From assembly GCA_045801465.1 (NCBI GenBank), contig JBJMSU010000162.1, forward strand, positions 1-32,647: DNA of 32,647 nt, in the 5' to 3' direction. A program made the position numbers and the translations under genes. Positions 1 through 7,353 of this stretch are shown piece by piece (within the stretch, counting starts at the first letter, position 1; every line of letters starts with the position of its first letter). Origin of the DNA: DATFWC01 sp045801465 (GTDB lineage Bacteria; Pseudomonadota; Alphaproteobacteria; Rhizobiales; Xanthobacteraceae). Below the pieces are notes generated by a model. It worked only from the letters and a program-made list of their open reading frames with translations, was not told the origin of the DNA and did not search any database.

Positions 1-264
1 GTCGATGGTGTAGCCGTCGGGCGCCGCGCGCGCGACGCGGCCGACCGCGATGCTGCCCCCTGCGCCGCCGACGTTCTCGATGATGACCGGCTGGCCGAGC
101 AACGGCCGCATGCGCTCCGCCATGATGCGGGCGACAACGTCCGTCGACCCGCCCGGCGGGAACGGCACGACCAGCGTGATGGTGCGCGACGGATAGGTCT
201 GGCCGTGCGCATCCATGATGCCAGCAAATGCCGCCAGCGCCGCCGCAACAATCAGCTTGATCAT
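1..264 (-). CDS. Tripartite tricarboxylate transporter receptor (TctC/Bug family), N-terminal part
   Basis: This is the first 88 codons of a gene that runs off the left edge. A short secretory N-terminus (MIKLIVAAALAAFAGIM...) is followed by the typical start of Bug/TctC receptors: YPSRTITLVVPFPPGGSTD, then VARIMAERM and GQPVIIENVGGAGG, ending near APDGYTI. Family members are periplasmic binding proteins that catch carboxylates or other small acids; many are orphans without TctA/TctB, and which case applies here cannot be seen. The ATG has GGGAGGGACGAGC upstream, a good ribosome binding site. The substrate is unknown. The family assignment is secure from the N-terminal block. Confidence 0.85.
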   Translation of the reverse strand, partial: MIKLIVAAALAAFAGIMDAHGQTYPSRTITLVVPFPPGGSTDVVARIMAERMRPLLGQPVIIENVGGAGGSIAVGRVARAAPDGYTID

Positions 265-287
265 GCTCGTCCCTCCCCCATCGTCGT

Positions 288-638
288 TCACCGCCGGGCA
301 CAGTCGGTCAGTTGCTTCTCCTCGATCGTGAACACCGCCGCCGCCTTGATCTCGATGTTCCTGACGACACAGACGCGGCCGCGAACATCGGCGAGCTTCG
401 CGTCATAGCGGCCGGGCTCGATGCCGGTGATGCGCAGACGCTCGTCGTGATCGACCTCGCCGTCACGATCGTTCTTGCACTGGTTCGGGCCCCACTCGTT
501 CTTGCCGGCGAGGGAGAGATAAAATTCCTTCACGGTATTGGCGGTCAGGTTCCAGAAGCGGATGCCGCGGCGATCCTGCGCGGTCGCGGCGGAACAGACC
601 AGCAGCAGCACAAGCCCGGCACCCAGCAACTCGCGCAT
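288..638 (-). CDS. Small exported protein of unknown function (116 aa)
   Basis: The protein begins with a clear signal peptide (MRELLGAGLVLLLVCSAATAQ, cut near residue 20). A compact, probably beta-rich domain of about 95 residues follows, with two cysteines (NQCKNDRDG and RVCVVRNIE) and a third near the C-terminus (TDCARR). RFWNLTANTVKEFYLS and GIEPGRYDAKLADVRGR are the most distinctive stretches. I do not recognise the family with certainty. It lies 25 bases beyond the end of the pentapeptide-repeat gene on the same strand, so the two are probably co-transcribed. A periplasmic role linked to the nearby methanol oxidation genes is only a guess from location. Confidence 0.7.
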   Translation of the reverse strand: MRELLGAGLVLLLVCSAATAQDRRGIRFWNLTANTVKEFYLSLAGKNEWGPNQCKNDRDGEVDHDERLRITGIEPGRYDAKLADVRGRVCVVRNIEIKAAAVFTIEEKQLTDCARR

Positions 639-663
639 CGGAATTCTCTACCGCCTCGCGCCA

Positions 664-1458
664 TCACTGCCGCAGGGCTCGTTGCAGATTGATCGCCTTG
701 TCGAGGTTCCTGGCGGATTCGAGACCGATCGGCGCGACGAGCTTCGCCGAGACGAGATCGGCGCCCGAGAAGTCGGCGCCGGCGAGCCGTGCGCCGGTCA
801 GATCGGCGCCGCCAAGCGAGGCCCCGACGAGTGAGGCGCCGGTCAGGTCGGCATCCTTGAGCGAGGCGAATTCGAGGTCGGTGCGGGAAAGATCGGCGTC
901 GCGCAGATTGGCGCCCTGCAGATTGGCGGATTTGAGCACCGCGCGCATCAGCCCCATGGACTGGTTCTTCATATCGGCGCCGAGGCGCGCGCCGGTGAGC
1001 GAAGCGCCGACGAGGCTCGCGTTCGTCAAGTCGGCCGTGATGCGGGCGCCGGAGAGATCGGCGCCGTCGAGCCGGGCGCGCTGCATCTGCGCGGCGAACA
1101 GCGCGGCGCCCTGCAGGCTGGCGCGGCTGAGATCGGCCTCGATCAACCAAGCCTGATCGAGGATGGCGCGGTCGAGCCGGGCGCCGGCGAGGTTGGTCTT
1201 GTTGAGCCGCGCGGCGCGGAAGACCGCACCGGAGAAGTCGAGACCGGAGAGATCGAGACCCGACAATTTCCTGGCGGTGAAATCGGCGGGATTTTCCGCG
1301 GTCGTGCCGGCGAGCCGTGCCTCGACATCGGCCCGCGTCATCTCGGCCGCGACCATGTCGGGCGAGGTGAGGTCGATGTGGCGCATCATATCCTGGGCCG
1401 GCGCGGCGCCGCCAAGGCCGCAAACCGCAAGGGCCGTGCAGAGGAAAGCCGCTCTCAT
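664..1458 (-). CDS. Exported pentapeptide-repeat protein (264 aa)
   Basis: From about residue 60 to residue 250 the protein is almost wholly made of A(D/N)LxG-type five-residue repeats, for example SGLDLSGLDFSGAVF, TNLAGARLDRA and ADLTGASLVGASLGGADL. These fold as a right-handed quadrilateral beta-helix. The chosen ATG gives a standard signal peptide (MRAAFLCTALAVCGLGGAAPAQ) and has GGAGCAAGG upstream. An in-frame ATG 24 codons earlier would add a polar stretch and spoil the signal peptide. A region of about 40 residues (MMRHIDLTSPDMVAAEMTRA) comes before the helix. Such proteins usually act as scaffolds or binding surfaces, with no known enzymatic activity. Its specific role is unknown. Confidence 0.85.
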   Translation of the reverse strand: MRAAFLCTALAVCGLGGAAPAQDMMRHIDLTSPDMVAAEMTRADVEARLAGTTAENPADFTARKLSGLDLSGLDFSGAVFRAARLNKTNLAGARLDRAILDQAWLIEADLSRASLQGAALFAAQMQRARLDGADLSGARITADLTNASLVGASLTGARLGADMKNQSMGLMRAVLKSANLQGANLRDADLSRTDLEFASLKDADLTGASLVGASLGGADLTGARLAGADFSGADLVSAKLVAPIGLESARNLDKAINLQRALRQ

Positions 1459-1551
1459 CACCTTGCTCCACGAGCCCGCCACGTGATTGCCGAAGCTAGT
1501 GCATGTCCTGTTCCTTTGGAATCGGAACATGCTCGAGGTCGCGACGCATGC

Positions 1552-2292
1552 TCAGGCGATGGCCGCCTGGCGGCGCGCGATCGCAGCCTTGATGGAGGCG
1601 AGGTCGGCGCCGCTGCGGGTGCCGCGCGGAGTTAGGATCGGCACCTCGGCCAGGACATGGGCGGGGCGGGGCGACAAGAGCAGGATACGATCCGCCAGGC
1701 CGACCGCCTCATCGATGTCGTGCGTCACCAGAAGCGTCGTCACGGCGCGGCGGTCGACCAGCTTCGCCAGGGCGTCGCGCAGGCGGGCCGCAAGGGCCTC
1801 GTCGAGCGACACGAACGGCTCATCGAGGAGAAGAAGCTCCGGGCTCACCGCGAACGCGCGGGCGAGCGCGACGCGGCGCGCCAGGCCAAGCGACAGTTCG
1901 CCAGGGTAGTGCGTCCGGTGCAGGCCGAGCTCGAGAACATCGAACAGGATCGCGAGTTCATCGTCGTCGATGGCCGGCGCGACCAGCCGCACATTGTCGT
2001 CCACGCTCCGCCAGGGAAGCAGCCGCGGCTCCTGGAACACCATGCCGAGCCGACCCGACGCCGGCCGCCGCAGCGTTCCCTCGTAGTCCCGATCGAGGCC
2101 GGCGATGATGCGCAGCATCGTCGTCTTGCCGCAGCCCGAGGGGCCGACCAGCGCAGCGACTTCTCCTTGACGAAGCGACAACGAGATGTCGCGCAGCACC
2201 TCCAGCCTCGCGCCGGAGGCAGCCTTGTAGGCCTTCCGCCGCACAAGGAGTTCAAGCGGGCCGGACTCGCCAGCGGGACGCGCGTCGTTCAA
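1552..2292 (-). CDS. ABC importer ATPase, SsuB/TauB/NrtD-like
   Basis: This is the nucleotide-binding subunit of a three-gene importer (binding protein, permease, ATPase, in that order). Visible motifs are Walker A GPSGCGKTT, the Q-loop in VFQEPRLLPW (typical of the nitrate/sulfonate/taurine group), Walker B LLLLDEPF, the D-loop SLD and the switch histidine in LLVTHD. The signature motif reads LSLGL instead of LSGGQ. The start is uncertain: the TTG used here overlaps the permease end by 41 bases, a GTG at 2244 would start after the permease stop, and an ATG at 2349 would add 19 residues. None has a good ribosome binding site. The substrate is not deducible from the sequence. Confidence 0.85.
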   Translation of the reverse strand: MNDARPAGESGPLELLVRRKAYKAASGARLEVLRDISLSLRQGEVAALVGPSGCGKTTMLRIIAGLDRDYEGTLRRPASGRLGMVFQEPRLLPWRSVDDNVRLVAPAIDDDELAILFDVLELGLHRTHYPGELSLGLARRVALARAFAVSPELLLLDEPFVSLDEALAARLRDALAKLVDRRAVTTLLVTHDIDEAVGLADRILLLSPRPAHVLAEVPILTPRGTRSGADLASIKAAIARRQAAIA

Positions 2293-2989
2293 AGGGCTGC
2301 ACCAACAGGATCTCGATCGCCAATACGACGGCGACGAAGGCGAGCGCATAGGCCAGGATACGTGTCACATCGAACAGCTGAAAGGCAACGCCGATCTCGA
2401 ATCCGACCCCGTTCGGCCGTCCCAGCAGCTCGACGACAAGCACGATCTTCCACACCAGCGACAGGCCGGAGCGCGACGCCGCCGCCACATAGGGCGCGAG
2501 TTGCGGGATGACCACGTGCCGCAGCGCCTTCCACCGCGAGATCGCGAACACGCGCACGACGTCGTCGAGAGCCGGATCGAGCGCGCGGGCCCCTTCGCGA
2601 ATCGTGACGATCGCGTTCGGCACCTTGTTGATGGCAACCGCGAGAACCGCCGCGATTTCGGTCAGCCCACCCCACACGTAGGCGAGCACGATGATGACGA
2701 GGGCCGGCAGGTTGAGAAGGACGACCAGCCAGGGGTCGCCGAGCCGGTCGGCGAGCGCGTGGCGGCCCATCAGGAGCCCGATCGCGGCGCCGACCGCCAT
2801 GGCGAGCACGAAGGCGAAAAAGACGCGCGCGAGCGTCGCCCCGAGATGGATGAAAAGATCGCCCGACCTCGCCTCGACGAGAATGGCGGTCAAGACCGTC
2901 GTCGGCGCCGGAAGCATCTGTTCGCCGGCGAGCCACGAGCCCAAGAACCATGCACCGATGAACAGCGCGAGCGAAACCAATCGGAGCAT
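2252..2989 (-). CDS. ABC importer permease, SsuC/TauC-like
   Basis: This inner-membrane subunit of 245 residues has about six hydrophobic segments. They include LFIGAWFLGSWLA at the N-terminus, FFAFVLAMAVGAAIGLLMG near residue 60, LVVLLNLPALVIIVLAYVWG near residue 90, and a C-terminal LAYALAFVAVVLAIEILLV. The cytoplasmic coupling loop is seen in EGARALDPALDDVVRVF followed by KALRHVVIPQLAPYVAAA, matching the EAA motif of BPD_transp_1 permeases. Its ATG directly follows the TAG stop of the binding-protein gene (TAGATG), so the two are translationally coupled. The next gene, for the ATPase, probably overlaps its end. Confidence 0.88.
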   Translation of the reverse strand: MLRLVSLALFIGAWFLGSWLAGEQMLPAPTTVLTAILVEARSGDLFIHLGATLARVFFAFVLAMAVGAAIGLLMGRHALADRLGDPWLVVLLNLPALVIIVLAYVWGGLTEIAAVLAVAINKVPNAIVTIREGARALDPALDDVVRVFAISRWKALRHVVIPQLAPYVAAASRSGLSLVWKIVLVVELLGRPNGVGFEIGVAFQLFDVTRILAYALAFVAVVLAIEILLVQPFERRASRWRVRPA

Positions 2990-3970
2990 CTAGCTCCCCG
3001 AGCGCGGCCGGAAGAACGTACCCGGCTCGAGGGCGGTCGCGTTGCCGACCAGGCTCGCACCGCCCTGCGTCGCCAGGACGCGGAACAGGGTGCGGGCGTC
3101 GGCCTCCTCCGCGTCGATCGGGCGGCGCGGAATGCCCTCGCGGTAACGGTCGCGATAGATCGCCAGCGCCGAAGCATCGGCGGTCACCAGCCGTGCGATG
3201 CGCAGCCATTCGGCATCCGAGGTCGCCAGGATCTCCTTTGCCTTGCGGGTGACGTCGAGGAAGCGCGACACCACGCCGGCATGTTTGGCCGCCCACGATT
3301 CGTCGAACACATAGCCGAGCATGGCGGCGCGCCCGGTGGCGCCGAGCTTGGGCAATACATCTTCTATGCCGAGAACGCGGCGGAAGCCCTTGGCTTCGAG
3401 CCAGGCGCAGATGTTCCAGTAGTTCAGCGTCGCGTCCATTTCGCCCTGCAGCGTCTTTTCGGCCAGCAGCATCGGTGCGCCGTAGACGACATTGGCCTGC
3501 CGCTTCAGGTCGATGCCGTCCTGCTGCATGGCGCCCTGCAGGAGGAGCCAGCTCTTGTCGATCGCCCCACCGGCAACGGCGAGCTTCTTGCCACGCAGAT
3601 CGGCGAGAGTCTCGAGCGCCGAAGTTGCCGGCGCCATCACGGCGCCGAGCGCACTCGAATAAGGAGAAAAGACCAGCTTGGCGCCGAGTCCGCGCTCGCG
3701 CGAGACCCACAGCCAGTCGGACACGATGATGTCGGCAGAGCCGCCGCGCAGCGCGATCTTGCCCGCCTCCGGACTGGCGAGCTCGGTCACGGCGATCTGC
3801 AGATTGGCCTGCCGGTCGAGCCCATGGGCGCGCACAACATCGAGCTCCCAGGCAAGCGTGCCGGTCTTCTGGACGGCAAGGCGAACGGTTTCGGCTGCCG
3901 CGCTGTCCGCGAACAGACCGGCAGCCGCGAGACACCAACATGAGCAAAAGACGAGGAGGCGCGCCGTCAT
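2990..3970 (-). CDS. ABC importer periplasmic binding protein, NMT1/SsuA-like
   Basis: The 326-residue protein has a signal peptide (MTARLLVFCSCWCLAAAGLF, cut near SAAAE) and the two-lobed NMT1/THI5-type fold. Recognisable stretches are VRLAVQKTGTLAWELDVV at the mature N-terminus, ALRGGSADIIVSDWLWVSRE near residue 80, LADLRGKKLAVAGGAIDKSW near residue 120, and GEMDATLNYWNICAWLEAKG near residue 190. Relatives bind aliphatic sulfonates, taurine, nitrate or thiamine precursors; the ligand here is unknown. In-frame ATGs also lie at 3979 and 3982. The one used has GGAGG just upstream and begins the signal peptide. The gene diverges from the small exported-protein gene that precedes xoxF. Confidence 0.85.
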   Translation of the reverse strand: MTARLLVFCSCWCLAAAGLFADSAAAETVRLAVQKTGTLAWELDVVRAHGLDRQANLQIAVTELASPEAGKIALRGGSADIIVSDWLWVSRERGLGAKLVFSPYSSALGAVMAPATSALETLADLRGKKLAVAGGAIDKSWLLLQGAMQQDGIDLKRQANVVYGAPMLLAEKTLQGEMDATLNYWNICAWLEAKGFRRVLGIEDVLPKLGATGRAAMLGYVFDESWAAKHAGVVSRFLDVTRKAKEILATSDAEWLRIARLVTADASALAIYRDRYREGIPRRPIDAEEADARTLFRVLATQGGASLVGNATALEPGTFFRPRSGS

Positions 3971-4071
3971 GGCCTCCATCATAGGACGGCGTCTGCGGCT
4001 TTGGCAGCGCCGCGACATGTCGTCACTCTCCTGCGGTGCTTGCCTCGATTGTGCCTTCGCGGATGCAGCGC

Positions 4072-4099
4072 TTGAGCCGTTCGTTTGAAGGCCTATCAT
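4072..4099 (+). promoter_or_regulatory. Candidate sigma-70 promoter for the small exported protein
   Basis: TTGAGC (4072-4077), a 16-base spacer and TATCAT (4094-4099) give four of six and five of six matches to the consensus. The expected transcription start, six to seven bases after the -10 box, falls on or next to the ATG at 4106. The transcript would then be leaderless, which fits the absence of a ribosome binding site there. Confidence 0.45.
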
Positions 4100-4105
4100 G
4101 GTGCG

Positions 4106-4465
4106 ATGGACCGCCGCGCGACCTTGGGGATCTCTGCCGCCGTGTTTTACGCCGTCGGACTGTTGGGCATGCCCACCCGTGCCGACGATCTCAACGATTA
4201 TCCGACGGCCGCGCGCGCCGATTATGTGTTCGCCTGCATGAAGGCGAACGGCGAAACCCGCCACGTCCTGGACCAGTGCTCCTGCTCGATCGATATCATC
4301 GCGTCGATCCTGCCCTACGATCGCTATGTGACCGCCGAGGCGGTGCTGAGCGTCGGCCAGGCGCAAGGCAATCTTGGGGCCCAATTCCGTTCCAGCGAAC
4401 AGGCGAAATCGGCGCTCAACGACCTGCGGCGCGCCCAAGCGGAGGCCGAGGTCCGCTGCTTCTGA
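4106..4465 (+). CDS. Small exported four-cysteine protein (119 aa), unknown function
   Basis: The protein has a signal peptide (RRATLGISAAVFYAVGLLGM, cut near TRADD). A domain of about 90 residues follows with four cysteines: FACMKANGE, the pair in LDQCSCSIDIIASILPY, and a final EVRCF at the extreme C-terminus. The spacing suggests two disulfides or a metal site. The CSCSID block is the most distinctive part. I believe such proteins occur in methylotroph gene clusters but cannot name a characterised member. A TTG at 4085 would add seven residues (MKAYHGA); the ATG is preferred because it begins the signal peptide. It points toward xoxF, 407 bases away, and may share regulation with it. Confidence 0.72.
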   Translation: MDRRATLGISAAVFYAVGLLGMPTRADDLNDYPTAARADYVFACMKANGETRHVLDQCSCSIDIIASILPYDRYVTAEAVLSVGQAQGNLGAQFRSSEQAKSALNDLRRAQAEAEVRCF

Positions 4466-4872
4466 CTGGCTGGCCACCTGCTGTCCCGCAATGGGCGTCA
4501 TCCCACGCGCTGGCGCGGGCAGCGCGATCGCAATGTTCTCCACTTCCCAGCGCTCGACCCGCGTGTCGCGCGCAATACGCGAAGTGCGACCCGTCGCCGG
4601 GCCTGCCGCAGCCACTCGAATTTCGGTTGCATGGCAAAAAATGCCGGCTTAGACTTTTCCTTCAGGTTTTCGGCTTCAAGGACGCCGGTGGTTAGGGAGG
4701 CCGGCGCTTCTTCGAAAGCCAAGCGGGCAACGAGAGAAGAAATATCCTCGTGCTGCGCGATGGCTGTGACACGCTGCCGAAGACTCTTCCCCAGGGATTG
4801 TGCCGACGCGCGGCACGCTTTTGGGCCTCGCATCGGCACGACCCGGCGACAGCGTCGAAGGGAGGAAGCACG
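4466..4872 (+). promoter_or_regulatory. Non-coding region upstream of xoxF with candidate promoter and leader hairpin
   Basis: No convincing gene lies in these 407 bases. A weak promoter candidate is TTGCAT (4627-4632), a 17-base spacer and TAGACT (4650-4655). The spacer contains a small inverted repeat, GGCA-N5-TGCC. Nearer the gene an inverted repeat GTGCCG-ACGCG-CGGCAC (4800-4816) could form a hairpin in the mRNA leader. GGGAGGAAG just before the ATG at 4873 is a strong ribosome binding site. A leader of roughly 200 bases would leave room for post-transcriptional control. I see no match to a known riboswitch. Confidence 0.35.
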
Positions 4873-6678
4873 ATGCGTCATTTTCTGACCACAACCTGCT
4901 TGGGCGCCGCGGCTGTGCTGGCCGCGGGAACGGCGAACGCAAACGACGAGCTGATCAAGCTGCAACAAGACGCGAAGCAGTGGGTGATGCCCACGGGCAA
5001 TTATGCGAATCACCGCTTCTCGCAGCTCAAGCAGATCACCGCCGACAATGTCGGCAAGCTGCAGGTGGCGTGGACGTTCTCGACCGGCGTCCTGCGCGGC
5101 CACGAGGGCGGACCTCTGATCGTCGGGAACGTGATGTACGTGCACACGCCCTTCCCGAACAGCGTCTATGCGCTCGACCTCAACCAGGAAGGCCGGATTC
5201 TGTGGAAGTACGAGCCCAAGCAGGATCCGAACGTCATCCCGGTGATGTGCTGCGATACCGTCAACCGCGGCCCGTCTTACGCGGACGGCAAGATCTTGCT
5301 GCACCAGGCGGATACCACGCTGGTCGCTCTCGATGCCAAGAGCGGCAACGTCGTGTGGTCGGTCAAGAACGGCGATCCCGGCAAGGGCGAGACCGGCACG
5401 TCCTCGCCGATGGTCTTCAAGGACAAGGTGATCATCGGCATTTCCGGCGGCGAGTTCGGCGTGCGCGGCTCGGTGACGGCCTACAACATCAAGGACGGCA
5501 AGCAGGTCTGGCGCGCCTACTCGATGGGGCCGGACAGCGATACGCTCCTCGATCCGCAGAAGACCACGCACCTCGGCAAGCCGGTGGGGCCGAATTCCGG
5601 CACCAATACGTGGCAGGGCGAGCAGTGGAAGATCGGTGGCGGCACCACGTGGGGCTGGTACTCCTACGATCCCGAGCTGAACCTGTTCTATTACGGGTCG
5701 GGCAATCCTTCGACCTGGAACCCGAAGCAACGGCCCGGCGATAACCGCTGGTCCATGACCATCTTCGCGCGTGACGTGGATACCGGTCAGGCGCGTTGGG
5801 TCTACCAGATGACGCCGCACGACGAATGGGACTACGACGGCGTCAACGAAATGATCCTCGCCGACCAGAACATCGGCGGCACCAATCGCAAGACGGTGGT
5901 CCACTTCGACCGCAACGGACTGGGCTATACGCTCGACCGGACCAACGGCGAATTGCTGGTGGCACAAAAGTACGATCCGGCCGTGAATTGGACGACCGGG
6001 GTCGACATGGACAAGAACTCGCAGACCTACGGCCGGCCCAAGGTCGTCGACCAGTACTCGACCGACAAGCAGGGCGAGGATGTCAATGCCAAGGGTATCT
6101 GCCCGGCGGCGCTCGGCACCAAAGACGAGCAGCCGGCGGCCTACTCGCCCGATACCGGCCTGTTCTACGTGCCGACCAATCACGTCTGCATGGACTACGA
6201 GCCGTTCCGCGTACGCTACACGGCGGGCCAGCCCTATGTCGGGGCGACGCTCTCCATGTATCCGCCTCCGGGCGAGCAGCACATGGGCAACTTCATTGCC
6301 TGGGACGGCAAGACCGGCAAGATCGTCTGGTCGAACAAGGAGCAGTTCTCGGTGTGGTCCGGGGCGCTCGCCACCGCCGGCGGCGTGGTGTTCTACGGGA
6401 CGCTCGAAGGTTATCTCAAGGCGGTCGATGCCAAGACCGGCAAGGAGCTCTACAAGTTCAAGACCCCGTCCGGCATCATCGGCAACGTGACGACCTACGA
6501 GAACAATGGCCGGCAATATATCGCCATCCTGTCCGGCGTCGGCGGGTGGGCCGGCATCGGGCTGGCGGCGGGCCTCACCGACCCAACGGCGGGTCTCGGC
6601 GCGGTCGGCGGCTATGCCGGGTTGCGCAACTACACCTCGCTCGGCGGGGTGCTCACTGTGTTCGCACTGCCACAGTGA
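4873..6678 (+). CDS. xoxF: Lanthanide-dependent methanol dehydrogenase XoxF (PQQ quinoprotein, XoxF5-like)
   Basis: This periplasmic enzyme oxidises methanol to formaldehyde or formate and passes electrons to the cytochrome XoxG. It has 601 residues, the usual family length, with signal peptide MRHFLTTTCLGAAAVLAAGT. Active-site features in precursor numbering are the adjacent disulfide cysteines C126-C127 (PVMCCDTVNRG), E194 (SGGEFGVRG), N278 (GSGNPSTWNP), and D320 plus D322 in DEWDYDGVNE. The second aspartate, where calcium enzymes (MxaF) have alanine, marks lanthanide use. Tryptophan-docking repeats such as NGELLVA and DAKTGKELYKF form the eight-bladed propeller. The start at the ATG after GGAGGAAG is clear. 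Assignment to clade 5 is by overall resemblance only. Confidence 0.97.
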   Translation: MRHFLTTTCLGAAAVLAAGTANANDELIKLQQDAKQWVMPTGNYANHRFSQLKQITADNVGKLQVAWTFSTGVLRGHEGGPLIVGNVMYVHTPFPNSVYALDLNQEGRILWKYEPKQDPNVIPVMCCDTVNRGPSYADGKILLHQADTTLVALDAKSGNVVWSVKNGDPGKGETGTSSPMVFKDKVIIGISGGEFGVRGSVTAYNIKDGKQVWRAYSMGPDSDTLLDPQKTTHLGKPVGPNSGTNTWQGEQWKIGGGTTWGWYSYDPELNLFYYGSGNPSTWNPKQRPGDNRWSMTIFARDVDTGQARWVYQMTPHDEWDYDGVNEMILADQNIGGTNRKTVVHFDRNGLGYTLDRTNGELLVAQKYDPAVNWTTGVDMDKNSQTYGRPKVVDQYSTDKQGEDVNAKGICPAALGTKDEQPAAYSPDTGLFYVPTNHVCMDYEPFRVRYTAGQPYVGATLSMYPPPGEQHMGNFIAWDGKTGKIVWSNKEQFSVWSGALATAGGVVFYGTLEGYLKAVDAKTGKELYKFKTPSGIIGNVTTYENNGRQYIAILSGVGGWAGIGLAAGLTDPTAGLGAVGGYAGLRNYTSLGGVLTVFALPQ

Positions 6679-6704
6679 GTTTTGACGCCTTACGAATCTT
6701 CTTT

Positions 6705-6733
6705 CCGGCGCGCGTAACTCATCCGCGCGCCGG
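6705..6733 (+). terminator. Hairpin between xoxF and xoxG (attenuator or partial terminator)
   Basis: A perfect 10-bp inverted repeat, CCGGCGCGCG (6705-6714) and CGCGCGCCGG (6724-6733), has a 9-base loop. It is followed by CTTGTTGTTGG, which is T-rich but not a full T-run. It lies 26 bases after the xoxF stop. It probably reduces read-through into xoxG or protects the 3' end of xoxF mRNA, letting the dehydrogenase be made in excess over its partners. Confidence 0.6.
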
Positions 6734-6775
6734 CTTGTTGTTGGGCGGCAGTCTATTCGGCAAAGGACAGGCCCG

Positions 6776-7291
6776 GTGTGTAATCGTTTCGTGGCTGCTG
6801 CGCTCGCCCTCACGGCGCTTGCAGGCGCTGCACTTGCCGACGGCAGCGGCGATCCCGCCGCGGTCAAGAACGAGGACGGCAAGTACCTGGACAAGGAAGG
6901 CAACCCGACCTTCAAGGTGGGGGCCGATGGCACCGTCGATTGGTACACCTATTCGGGCTACCGCCGGTATCACTCGGAATGCCACGTCTGCCACGGTCCC
7001 GACGGCGAGGGATCGACCTACGCGCCCGGGCTGAAGAACTCGCTCAAGACGATGAGCTACGGCGATTTCGTCGGCGTGGTGGCGAGCGGCCGCAAGAACA
7101 TCGGCGCGGGGAAAGAGAGCGTCATGCCGGCGCTGGGCGACAATCCCAACGTCGCCTGCTACATGGACGACTTCTTCGTTTATCTGCGTGCGCGCGCCAA
7201 CGACGCGGTCGGTCGCGTGCGGCCTGCCAAGCACGAAGACAAACCGCCCGCCGCCAAGCAGCAGGAAGATTCCTGCGTCGGCAAGGGCTGA
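6776..7291 (+). CDS. xoxG: XoxF-partner cytochrome c XoxG (methanol-metabolism c-type cytochrome)
   Basis: This periplasmic class I-like cytochrome takes electrons from XoxF. The signal peptide is RFVAAALALTALAGAALA. The single haem-binding motif is CHVCH (C69, C72, H73 of the precursor) in SECHVCHGPDGEGSTYAPGL. The likely axial methionine is in SVMPALGDNPNVACYMDDF. Two extra cysteines (ACYMDD and the C-terminal DSCVGKG) make this the four-cysteine methanol-metabolism cytochrome family. The C-terminal tail is rich in lysine, proline and alanine. The start is GTG, with AAAGGA upstream. It lies 97 bases after xoxF, beyond the hairpin, and 62 bases before xoxJ. Confidence 0.93.
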   Translation: MCNRFVAAALALTALAGAALADGSGDPAAVKNEDGKYLDKEGNPTFKVGADGTVDWYTYSGYRRYHSECHVCHGPDGEGSTYAPGLKNSLKTMSYGDFVGVVASGRKNIGAGKESVMPALGDNPNVACYMDDFFVYLRARANDAVGRVRPAKHEDKPPAAKQQEDSCVGKG

Positions 7292-7353
7292 CGGCGCCGG
7301 CGCCGCAGCATCGGCTGACGCCGGCGCGCGACGCCAAGAACGCAAGGACCTGG

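Noticed and set aside
2289..3947. Open frame of 552 codons overlapping the SsuABC-like genes in another frame
   Set aside because: It is arginine-rich low-complexity translation in a shifted frame; the binding protein and permease frames are clearly the real ones.
4466..4872. Riboswitch in the xoxF leader
   Set aside because: Only small inverted repeats are visible; nothing matches a known riboswitch core that I can identify by eye.
4498..6948. Open frame of 816 codons on the minus strand opposite xoxF
   Set aside because: It is the mirror of strongly GC-biased codons in xoxF, and its protein is arginine-, alanine- and histidine-rich with no recognisable domain.
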